Positions 1 through 7,146 of a DNA stretch of 7,795 nt are shown piece after piece. The translations under genes and the position numbers were made by a program. The first letter of the stretch is position 1. Each line of letters begins with the position of its first letter. Source of the DNA: Sporichthyaceae bacterium (GTDB taxonomy: Bacteria; Actinomycetota; Actinomycetes; JACCYY01). Under the pieces are notes generated by a model, which was not told the origin of the DNA, made no database searches, and worked only from the letters and a program-made list of their open reading frames with translations. The stretch spans positions 1 to 7,795 of the forward strand of contig JACCYY010000116.1 of the NCBI GenBank assembly GCA_013696235.1, written 5' to 3'.

Positions 1-1696
<1,696 letters not shown>

Positions 1697-1708
<12 letters not shown>

Positions 1709-1733
1709 AGAGTTGTAAACTACAAGTTCAACT
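1697..1733. promoter_or_regulatory. Inverted-repeat operator over the GntR -10 element and start codon
   Basis: Two nested inverted repeats lie here. TGAACTTGT (1697-1705) and ACAAGTTCA (1722-1730) are perfect 9-bp arms 16 bp apart that flank the start codon. Inside and beside them TTGTA-AAC-TACAA (1713-1725) is a 13-bp imperfect palindrome with perfect 5-bp arms. AGTTG (1711-1715) and CAACT (1729-1733) extend the symmetry. The AT-rich composition stands out from the GC-rich surroundings. Because the repeats cover the -10 element, the probable start site and codons 2-4 of the regulator gene, binding would block initiation. The likely ligand-responsive binder is the GntR protein itself. Confidence 0.68.
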
Positions 1734-1745
1734 ACGGCAGGTCAA
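1717..1745 (-). promoter_or_regulatory. Promoter of the GntR-rmlB unit (TTGACC, 17 bp, TAGTTT)
   Basis: Read on the minus strand, TTGACC (1745-1740) and TAGTTT (1722-1717) are separated by exactly 17 bp. They match the housekeeping -35 (TTGAC-) and the actinobacterial -10 pattern TAnnnT. The last T of the -10 element lies 8 nt before the ATG at 1708, so initiation at or within about two bases of the start codon is expected. There is no Shine-Dalgarno sequence in between. Together these suggest a leaderless transcript. This is inference from spacing; the start site has not been mapped. Confidence 0.75.
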
Positions 1746-1789
1746 GCCGAAACGCGCTCGGGGCAAACAAGCCCATCCCGGTGACCGGC

Positions 1790-3436
1790 TCACTCACCTG
1801 CGAGGACGTCGGCCGCGTCGACGATCGTGTACGCATAGCCCTGCTCGGCCAGGAAGCGCTGCCGGTGCGCGGCGAACTCCGCGTCGACGGTGTCCCGCGC
1901 GACCACGGTGTAGAACCGCGCGCCGTGCCCGTCTGCCTTGGGGCGCAGCACGCGCCCGAGACGCTGGGCCTCTTCCTGCCGCGAGCCGAACGACCCGGAC
2001 ACCTGGATCGCCACCGACGCCTCGGGCAGGTCGATCGAGAAGTTCGCGACCTTGCTCACCACCAGGACGTCGACCTCACCCGCACGGAATGCTTCGTACA
2101 GGCGCTGCCGCTCGGAGACCCGGGTGTCGCCCTTGATCACCGGGACGTCGAGCCGCGCACCGAGCTCGTCGAGCTGGTCGATGTACTGGCCGATGACGAG
2201 TACGCCCGTGCCGCGGTGCCGGCGTACGAGCTCGTCGACGACCCGCATCTTCGCCGGCGTCGAGGCGGCCAGGCGGTATCTCACCTCGGGCTCGGCCAGC
2301 GCGTACGCGAGACGCTCGGACTCGGTGAGCGTGACGCGGACCTCCACGCAGTCGGCCGGAGCGATGTAGCCCTGCGCCTCGATCTCACGCCACGGGGCGT
2401 CGTAGCGCTTCGGGCCGATCAGCGAGAACACGTCCCCCTCGCGGCCGTCCTCACGGACCAGCGTCGCGGTGAGGCCGAGCCGGCGTCGAGCCTGGATGTC
2501 GGCGGTGAAACGAAAGATTGGCGCCGGCAGCAGGTGCACCTCGTCGTAGATGATCAAGCCCCAGTCCCGGGCGTCGAACAGCTCGAGGTGGGAGTAGACG
2601 CCCTTCCGGCGCGTGGTCATCACCTGGTAGGTAGCGATCGTGACCGGTCGGATCTCCTTGCGCTGGCCGGAGTACTCACCGATCTCGTCCTCGGCCAGCG
2701 AGGTGCGCTTGATCAGCTCGTCCTTCCATTGCCGCGCCGCCACCGTGTTCGTCACGAGGATGAGCGTCGTCGCACCCGCCCGCGCCATCGCGGCCGCGCC
2801 GACGATCGTCTTCCCCGCGCCGCACGGCAGCACCACCACGCCTGAGCCACCGTCGAAGAAGTTGTCCGCGGCCTCCTGCTGGTACGGCCTGAGCTCCCAG
2901 CCGTCCTGCACCAGGGCGATCGGGTGGGCCTCGCCGTTGACGTACCCGGCCATGTCCTCGGCCGGCCAGCCCAGCTTGAGCAGGATCTGCTTGAGGTGAC
3001 CTCGCTCGGACGGATGCACGACGACGGTGTCCGGGTCGACCCGGGCCCCGACCATCGGCAGGACACGCCTGGTGCGCAGCACCTCCTCGAGCACCGGCCG
3101 GTCCGTCGTGACGAGGACGAGGCCGTGCGTGGGGTGCTTCTCGAGACGGAGCCGGCCGTAGCGCGCCATCGTCTCGGCGACGTCGACGAGAAGTGCGTGT
3201 GGCACGGCGTAGCGGGAGTACAGCAGCAGGGTGTCGACCACCTGCTCCGCGTCGTGCCCGGCCGCCCGGGCGTTCCAGAGCGCCAGCGGGGTCACCCGGT
3301 AGGTGTGGACGTGCTCCGGAGCGCGCTCGAGCTCCGCGAACGGCGCGATCGCCCGCCGGCACGCCGCGCTGTCGGGGTGGTCGACCTCGAGCAGGAGCGT
3401 CCGGTCGGACTGGACGATGAGCGGGCCGTCTGTCAC
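1790..3436 (-). CDS. XPB/ERCC3-type superfamily 2 DNA helicase
   Basis: This ATP-dependent 3'-5' DNA helicase is the bacterial relative of the TFIIH subunit XPB. From a GTG start it has 548 residues, close to the 542-549 usual for actinobacterial members. An N-terminal damage-recognition-like region (1-180) is followed by the Q-motif-like ELRPYQQEA, Walker A PCGAGKT (204-210), DEVH (298-301), and LGLTATLVREDG (320-331), which contains the RED motif (Arg328-Glu329-Asp330) typical of XPB. The second RecA lobe ends in motif VI QRLGRVLRPK (491-500). An ATG 18 nt upstream (3454) overlaps the neighbour's stop, and an ATG at 3538 would add 34 residues of basic, unrelated sequence. I prefer the GTG at 3436 because AGAGGAG lies just before it. 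It follows the 785-residue partner gene by 14 nt, as in M. tuberculosis Rv0862c-Rv0861c. Its exact cellular role in actinomycetes is less clear than its biochemistry. Confidence 0.95.
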   Translation of the reverse strand: MTDGPLIVQSDRTLLLEVDHPDSAACRRAIAPFAELERAPEHVHTYRVTPLALWNARAAGHDAEQVVDTLLLYSRYAVPHALLVDVAETMARYGRLRLEKHPTHGLVLVTTDRPVLEEVLRTRRVLPMVGARVDPDTVVVHPSERGHLKQILLKLGWPAEDMAGYVNGEAHPIALVQDGWELRPYQQEAADNFFDGGSGVVVLPCGAGKTIVGAAAMARAGATTLILVTNTVAARQWKDELIKRTSLAEDEIGEYSGQRKEIRPVTIATYQVMTTRRKGVYSHLELFDARDWGLIIYDEVHLLPAPIFRFTADIQARRRLGLTATLVREDGREGDVFSLIGPKRYDAPWREIEAQGYIAPADCVEVRVTLTESERLAYALAEPEVRYRLAASTPAKMRVVDELVRRHRGTGVLVIGQYIDQLDELGARLDVPVIKGDTRVSERQRLYEAFRAGEVDVLVVSKVANFSIDLPEASVAIQVSGSFGSRQEEAQRLGRVLRPKADGHGARFYTVVARDTVDAEFAAHRQRFLAEQGYAYTIVDAADVLAGE

Positions 3437-3440
3437 AGAT

Positions 3441-3447
3441 CTCCTCT
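3441..3447 (-). promoter_or_regulatory. Ribosome binding site that fixes the XPB helicase start
   Basis: On the minus strand AGAGGAG is followed four bases later by GTG at 3436. This is the only good Shine-Dalgarno sequence near the candidate starts. It lies in the 14-nt gap after the partner gene's stop, which argues for the shorter GTG-initiated protein and for co-transcription of the two genes. Confidence 0.7.
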
Positions 3448-3450
3448 GAA

Positions 3451-5808
3451 TCATTCCGCGATGGGGGCGACGCCGGTGATGCGGTGCACGGCGAACGTCC
3501 GTACGGCGTCGCGGACGTGGTCGTACGCAGTGAGCCAACCACCCTGCACCCGCAACGGGTCGACCAACCGTTCGCTCGCGCCGCCGTTGTTGTCCACGTA
3601 GCCGATCCAGACCGTCTGCGCGTTCGCGGCTGTGTCGGTGAGCACCGCCACCGTCTCGACCGGCATGCGGGGCCGCAGCCGGGGCCGGTTCGGGTCACCT
3701 ACGCCCGGGCGGTTCGCTCGCGCTCGCTCGCCGGCCCGGAGCGAGCGCACGAGCGCCTGCAGCGCAGCTTCGGCGAGCGGTGGGCCGGTCGGGCGACGCG
3801 TCGAGCGGTAGGCAGGCGCGCGCTGGTTCGCCGGCTCTCGGACGAGCAGCTCACCCTCGACACCCTCGGCGACAGCCGAGTGCCCGGCGTCGCGCATCGC
3901 ATCGACGACTGACTGGGGCGATCGCTTCGAGCCGAGGATCGTGGGTGCCAGGCGGCGCAGCGAGAGCATCCCGAGCCGCGCATCGCCCAGGAGGACGTCC
4001 CCGGTCGCTGGGTCGTCCAGCCGGATCACGGACGCCACTGCGCTGACCCGGACCCTGCCGTGCCGGCGAGCGATCTCGTCGACGAGGTAGCGGAGCGGTT
4101 GTGGAACCGGCGTCCGGGACACCCGCTCGAGCAGGCGGTGCACCTCGTCGGCGCCGTGACCGGCATCGAACGCCCGCTGGATCGAGGCCTCGGTGAAGCG
4201 GAAGACGGTGGCGCCCCCGGTGGACTCGACCTGGGCGACGGATCCGATCGCCGCCGCGATGGGCGCGATCAACGGCCCGGGCGCGACGGCGGTCAGGTCG
4301 GCCTGGATGAGCACGTGGTCGACCGGCTCGGGCAGACCAGCCGCGAGCACACCCACCGGGTCGAGCCGGCTGCCGTGGACGAGCGCCGCGGCGAACCGGG
4401 TCAGCGCCCCCATCCCGGTCAGGCCCAGGACCGGCAGCTCGCGCACGGTCCAGGCGATCAGGTCGTCATGGAGGTGGCCGCCACGGCGCGGTGCCCGCCA
4501 GTCGACCACCCGGTGCAGCGAGTCACGGGTCGGCACGGCTCCCTCGGGCGCTGCCGCCAGGACTTCGAGGACGTCAGCCCGGATGACGGGGGCGGCGGCT
4601 CGGTCGGCCTCGGGCCCCAGGGGCGCGATCCGCTTGTCCCGGTCGTCACGCGTGCCGGTGAGTCCCGGCACGCGCGTGGTGGCGAGCCAGGCCCGGGCGA
4701 GGAACACCCAACGGTCGGCCACCGGCCGCGCCCGCCACCGGTCGTACTCGACCGACGGCAGCCAGACCGGGTAGGCGCTGTCGCTGGTCCCGATCAGCCC
4801 AGCACCGAACGCCGTCTCGACGACCAGCGCGGCGTCCTGCTGCTCGACCCCGAGCAGGATCGCCACCTGGGCGAGCGCACGGACCGAGAGACCGCCCGTG
4901 CGCAGGGCCTGCGGCCCGGCGGTCGCCCAGCTCGCCAGCATGCGGTCGACCTGGTCGACGAACGTGGCGGCGGCTCCCGCGCCGATCCGGTCGACGAGAC
5001 CAGCGAGCTGGACGGATCGGTCGAGCTCTGGCGGCTCGAACGCGGAGTCGCGGTGGATCGCGCCGCCGCGAAGGCGCAGCCCGACCTCGAACGGCACGAC
5101 GCCGACTCCGCCGCCGACCGGAACCAGCAGGCCACGGCGGAGCAACCGCGCGACCGGTTGGTCGGGTGGCGAGCCGTACGCACGGCCGGGTCCCGGGTCT
5201 CGCACCGGCAGGACGGGAGCGGCCCAGGTGGTGCTCTCGAGCAGCTCGCGGGCCTCGTCGTCGAGCCGGTTGATCACGTCGCTCAGCCCGGTCGGCTCCG
5301 AGAGGACGGCGATCGCTGCGGCAGCGTCAGTGGCGGCGTCACCGGCTGGCACACCGCCGAGCAGCTCGACGATCTCGGCCAGCACCGATGCGGGGAGCGG
5401 GGTGAGCAGCGCGGCCGCCGGCGGTCCGAGCCCAGCGGGGTACTGCCCGGCCACGTCGCGCATCGTCTGCACGCAGGTGATCGCGTCGTCGTCGCCCCAC
5501 GCGAGCGCAGCCAACCGGAGCCGGTCGAGCGCGTCCGCGAGGGCGACCTCGGGCGGGCGACCGAGCAGCGCGGAGAGCTCGGCGACGGATGCCGCGCGCC
5601 GAAGGACGAGGAGGCCGTCCAGGGTCTGGAGGGCGGCCCGGTCCAACCCGTCGAGCGCCCGCAGCACGGACCCCCGCGTGGCGGCGCGACTGGCGAGGTC
5701 GACGAGGTTGGCCGGCATCGGTGCCGCCAGGTCCGGGCGGGTACGAAAGAGCGCGCCGAGCGAGGCGTCGTCGCGCCCGCGCAGCTCGTCCACCAGCGAC
5801 GTGACCAC
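3451..5808 (-). CDS. Helicase-associated protein (Rv0862c-like) with XPB/Ssl2 N-terminal-like domain and WYL-like C-terminus
   Basis: This is a large cytosolic protein of 785 residues; M. tuberculosis Rv0862c is of similar size (about 756). It has no Walker motifs, so it is not itself a helicase despite usual database names. Residues 1-460 are mostly helical and Ala/Leu/Arg-rich and carry repeated winged-helix-like blocks. Residues about 497-612 match the 'Helicase conserved C-terminal / XPB-Ssl2 N-terminal' family: DHVLIQADLTAVAPGPL (497-513), VFRFTEASIQRAFDAG, and VPQPLRYLVDEIARRHGRV (568-586). A basic, Pro-rich linker follows at about 660-715. Residues 724-785 look like a WYL-type domain (VWIGYVD, GGWLTA, FAVHRI). 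The start is GTG, four codons after an in-frame TAA, with no Shine-Dalgarno and a -10-like TAACGT in leaderless position. It sits directly upstream of the XPB gene, so it is probably its working partner. Molecular function is unproven. Confidence 0.88.
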   Translation of the reverse strand: MVTSLVDELRGRDDASLGALFRTRPDLAAPMPANLVDLASRAATRGSVLRALDGLDRAALQTLDGLLVLRRAASVAELSALLGRPPEVALADALDRLRLAALAWGDDDAITCVQTMRDVAGQYPAGLGPPAAALLTPLPASVLAEIVELLGGVPAGDAATDAAAAIAVLSEPTGLSDVINRLDDEARELLESTTWAAPVLPVRDPGPGRAYGSPPDQPVARLLRRGLLVPVGGGVGVVPFEVGLRLRGGAIHRDSAFEPPELDRSVQLAGLVDRIGAGAAATFVDQVDRMLASWATAGPQALRTGGLSVRALAQVAILLGVEQQDAALVVETAFGAGLIGTSDSAYPVWLPSVEYDRWRARPVADRWVFLARAWLATTRVPGLTGTRDDRDKRIAPLGPEADRAAAPVIRADVLEVLAAAPEGAVPTRDSLHRVVDWRAPRRGGHLHDDLIAWTVRELPVLGLTGMGALTRFAAALVHGSRLDPVGVLAAGLPEPVDHVLIQADLTAVAPGPLIAPIAAAIGSVAQVESTGGATVFRFTEASIQRAFDAGHGADEVHRLLERVSRTPVPQPLRYLVDEIARRHGRVRVSAVASVIRLDDPATGDVLLGDARLGMLSLRRLAPTILGSKRSPQSVVDAMRDAGHSAVAEGVEGELLVREPANQRAPAYRSTRRPTGPPLAEAALQALVRSLRAGERARANRPGVGDPNRPRLRPRMPVETVAVLTDTAANAQTVWIGYVDNNGGASERLVDPLRVQGGWLTAYDHVRDAVRTFAVHRITGVAPIAE

Positions 5809-5814
5809 CGACCA

Positions 5815-5820
5815 ACGTTA
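5815..5820 (-). promoter_or_regulatory. Candidate -10 element for the helicase pair
   Basis: On the minus strand TAACGT fits the TAnnnT pattern and ends six bases before the GTG at 5808, the spacing of a leaderless start. No convincing -35 is seen 17 bp upstream (CACGCC), and the spacer contains a short GC-rich inverted repeat (CCGCC/GGCGG, 5823-5837). Weak alone, but it is the only AT-containing element near this start. Confidence 0.45.
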
Positions 5821-5868
5821 CGCCGCCGCGCCGGCGGGGCGTGCCGCGCGCGACTTGGGGTCACCGGG

Positions 5869-5897
5869 TTGCGCTTCCAGCGTTCGCAAGGTACCTT
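5869..5897 (+). promoter_or_regulatory. Promoter of the PadR-HAAS unit (TTGCGC, 17 bp, TACCTT)
   Basis: TTGCGC (5869-5874) and TACCTT (5892-5897) are 17 bp apart. The -10 element ends seven bases before the ATG at 5905, and there is no Shine-Dalgarno sequence in between, so a leaderless transcript is likely. The -35 matches the TTGACA consensus only in its TTG. The layout repeats that of the GntR promoter. Confidence 0.6.
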
Positions 5898-5912
5898 GTA
5901 CAACATGGTACC
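5887..5912. promoter_or_regulatory. Palindromic operator over the PadR -10 element and start codon
   Basis: CAAGGTACCTTG (5887-5898) is a perfect 12-bp palindrome. It overlaps TTGTACAA (5896-5903), a perfect 8-bp palindrome, and GGTACC recurs at 5907-5912, straddling the G of the start codon. The cluster covers the -10 element, the probable start site and the first codons of the PadR gene. Self-repression by PadR proteins binding such dyads is common in the family; assigning this site to this PadR is inference. Confidence 0.62.
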
Positions 5913-6252
5913 GGAGCCGAGAACTGCACTCCCACAGCTGCGGCGGGGGGTGCTCGAGTTCTGCGTGCTCGCCCTGCTCGGCGACGAGGAGCGCTACGCG
6001 TACGACATCGTCGAGGAGCTCGGTGCCATGGACGGCCTCGTCACGAGCGAGGGCACCATCTACCCGCTGCTGTCCCGGCTCCGCCGGGACGAGCTCGTGG
6101 CGACCAGGTGGCGTGAGTCGGAGCAGGGACCGCCGCGGCGGTACTACCGGCTGACCGCGACCGGGACCCGTTCCCTCGCCACGTTCGCCGAGGACTGGGC
6201 GCGCTTCCGCGACTCGGTCGACCAGCTCGTCAACCCGAGAGGAACCCCATGA
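5905..6252 (+). CDS. PadR-family transcriptional repressor
   Basis: This is a predicted DNA-binding repressor of 115 residues, the typical size of the short PadR subfamily. The winged helix spans about residues 12-87 and shows the family signatures LEFCVLALL (17-25), YAYDIVEEL (31-39), SEGTIYPLLSRL (48-59) and RRYYRLTATG (78-87). A single C-terminal helix (88-108) would mediate dimerisation. Start choice: the reading frame stays open far upstream over the opposite-strand helicase-partner gene, but only the ATG at 5905 gives a PadR-like N-terminus, and it has promoter and operator elements at the right distance. The stop overlaps the next start (ATGATGA). Pairing with a HAAS-domain membrane protein is a frequent arrangement in actinomycetes and firmicutes. 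The inducer is unknown. Confidence 0.92.
   Translation: MVPEPRTALPQLRRGVLEFCVLALLGDEERYAYDIVEELGAMDGLVTSEGTIYPLLSRLRRDELVATRWRESEQGPPRRYYRLTATGTRSLATFAEDWARFRDSVDQLVNPRGTP
6237..6244 (+). promoter_or_regulatory. Ribosome binding site of the HAAS membrane protein
   Basis: GAGAGGAA lies inside the last codons of the PadR gene, four bases before the ATG at 6249. It supports the first of two adjacent ATG codons (6249 and 6252) and gives the second gene its own translation signal, in contrast to the leaderless first gene. Confidence 0.6.
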
Positions 6253-6899
6253 TGACGACGGCCGACCCACGCGTCGTTGCCTACCTCCAGCGTCTCGAGG
6301 AGGCCGCGTCCGGTCTTCGCGCCGAGCGCCGAGCCGAGCTGGTGGCCGAGATCCGCGACCACATCTCCAGCCGCCTGGCCGACCTCGGACCACCGGCGGC
6401 GGGCGAGGACCCGGTCGAGCGCACGCTCGCCCGGCTGGGTGAGCCCGAGGAGATCGTCGCCGCCGCCGCGGACGATGCGGGGACCGAGGTCGCGCCGGAG
6501 CGAGGGTTCCACCCGTCTCCTCGAACCGGACCGGGTGGGATGGAGGCTGCGGCGCTGGTCCTGCTGCTGCTCGGCGGCTTCGTGGCCGGTATCGGCTGGA
6601 TCGCCGGGGTGGTGCTGCTCTGGATGTCGGCCCGCTTCACCGTGGCGGAGAAGCTGCTCGCGACGCTCGTCTGGCCGTTCGGGCTGGCCGCCCCGGTGTT
6701 CTTCGGCGGGCTTATCGCGGTGAGCGGGGGTCCGGGGTGCCCGACGACCGTGCCGTCCGCCGGTCAGTCGGTTGGGCAGTGCTCGGCGGCCGCGGCGAAC
6801 CCGCTCGGGATCGCTCTCCTCGTGGCGAGCATCCTCGCGCCGATCGTGGTGGCTGCGGTCTTGTGGGTCCGTGCCTCGCGACGGGCCGCCAAGGGCTGA
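6249..6899 (+). CDS. HAAS (DUF1700-like) domain membrane protein, PadR partner
   Basis: This 216-residue integral membrane protein of unknown biochemical role is co-transcribed with padR. Residues about 8-75 form the helical HAAS domain: YLQRLEEAASGL, RRAELVAEIRDHISSRL and ARLGEPEEIVAAA. This domain normally sits in the cytosol next to PadR regulators. A short acidic and Pro-rich linker (76-97) leads to hydrophobic segments at about 98-128 (one long or two closely packed helices), 136-160 and 185-207, ending in a basic tail RASRRAAKG. The loop between the last two segments has two cysteines, Cys164 and Cys178, which could form a disulfide if it lies outside the cell. The ATG overlaps the PadR stop. 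By family precedent it may relay a membrane signal to PadR or be the regulated output. I do not recognise a named gene. Confidence 0.85.
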   Translation: MMTTADPRVVAYLQRLEEAASGLRAERRAELVAEIRDHISSRLADLGPPAAGEDPVERTLARLGEPEEIVAAAADDAGTEVAPERGFHPSPRTGPGGMEAAALVLLLLGGFVAGIGWIAGVVLLWMSARFTVAEKLLATLVWPFGLAAPVFFGGLIAVSGGPGCPTTVPSAGQSVGQCSAAAANPLGIALLVASILAPIVVAAVLWVRASRRAAKG

Positions 6900-6904
6900 C
6901 GAGG

Positions 6905-6943
6905 CCGGAACGGCCCGCGCTCGGGGTGCGCGGGCCGCTCCGG
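6905..6943 (+). terminator. Long GC-rich hairpin after the PadR-HAAS unit
   Basis: Two 16-nt arms (6905-6920 and 6928-6943) pair with a single A-C mismatch around a 7-nt loop TCGGGGT. The stem core is CGGCCCGCGC. It begins six bases after the stop codon. There is no T-tract, which is common for actinobacterial intrinsic terminators. Transcription from the left would stop here. Confidence 0.75.
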
Positions 6944-7146
6944 TGCAGGTGGGGGCGATGCCAGTACGAGGTGCTCGCGACAGTCCTGGGTCGACCAGCC
7001 TGCGTCGACTAGACCACCACCCGTGGGATGACGCAACAGCGCTGGCCGGACGTTCGGCCACAGCGACGCGCGGACCCCTGTCCCATCGGGCAAATCCGAC
7101 GTACGCTGATCGACCCGCGAACCGTTGGTGGAAGGGCCCGAGTCCG
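6944..7146. other. 203-bp intergenic region before the transglycosylase gene
   Basis: No open reading frame of note is seen. It holds two GTCGAC sites (in 6989-7016), the small hairpin at 7040-7065, and a weak -10-like TACGCT at 7102-7107 with no matching -35. The latter would give a leader of about 35 nt ending in GGAAGG (7130-7135), a poorly spaced ribosome binding site for the GTG at 7147. Because RpfA- and transglycosylase-type genes of actinomycetes often carry c-di-AMP (ydaO) riboswitches, I looked for one; the conserved blocks are not recognisable here. Confidence 0.4.
7040..7065. repeat. Small inverted repeat in the intergenic region
   Basis: CGCTGGCCG (7040-7048) pairs with CGGCCA and GCG (7055-7065) around the loop GACGTT, with a CA bulge near the base. 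It could be a second terminator or a folded element upstream of the transglycosylase promoter. At this GC content a stem of six to nine pairs is not rare. Confidence 0.3.

Noticed and set aside
1761..1788. Possible terminator after the XPB gene (GGGC/GCCC around CAAACAA-like loop, and CCGGTGACCGG)
   Set aside because: Stems are only four or five pairs and there is no T-tract. This is not distinguishable from chance at this GC content.
1781..2845. Plus-strand open frame of 354 codons
   Set aside because: It is antisense to the XPB helicase, which carries every expected helicase motif on the other strand.
3437..3538. Upstream ATG extension of the XPB helicase (34 extra residues)
   Set aside because: The extension is Arg-rich, overlaps the partner gene's coding end and has no family match. 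The GTG at 3436 has a good ribosome binding site and gives the usual family length.
4060..6252. Long plus-strand open frame of 730 codons that runs in frame into the PadR gene
   Set aside because: The first 600 or so codons are the antisense of the helicase-partner gene, with Arg/Gly/Pro/Asp-rich composition typical of shadow frames in GC-rich DNA. Only the part from the ATG at 5905 resembles a protein family.
6985..7016. Paired GTCGAC sites as a regulator-binding site
   Set aside because: GTCGAC and related words are very common in GC-rich actinobacterial DNA, and there is no promoter element beside them.
6944..7146. Possible c-di-AMP riboswitch upstream of the transglycosylase
   Set aside because: Suspected from the gene type, but I could not recognise the conserved ydaO sequence blocks. 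A covariance-model search would settle it.
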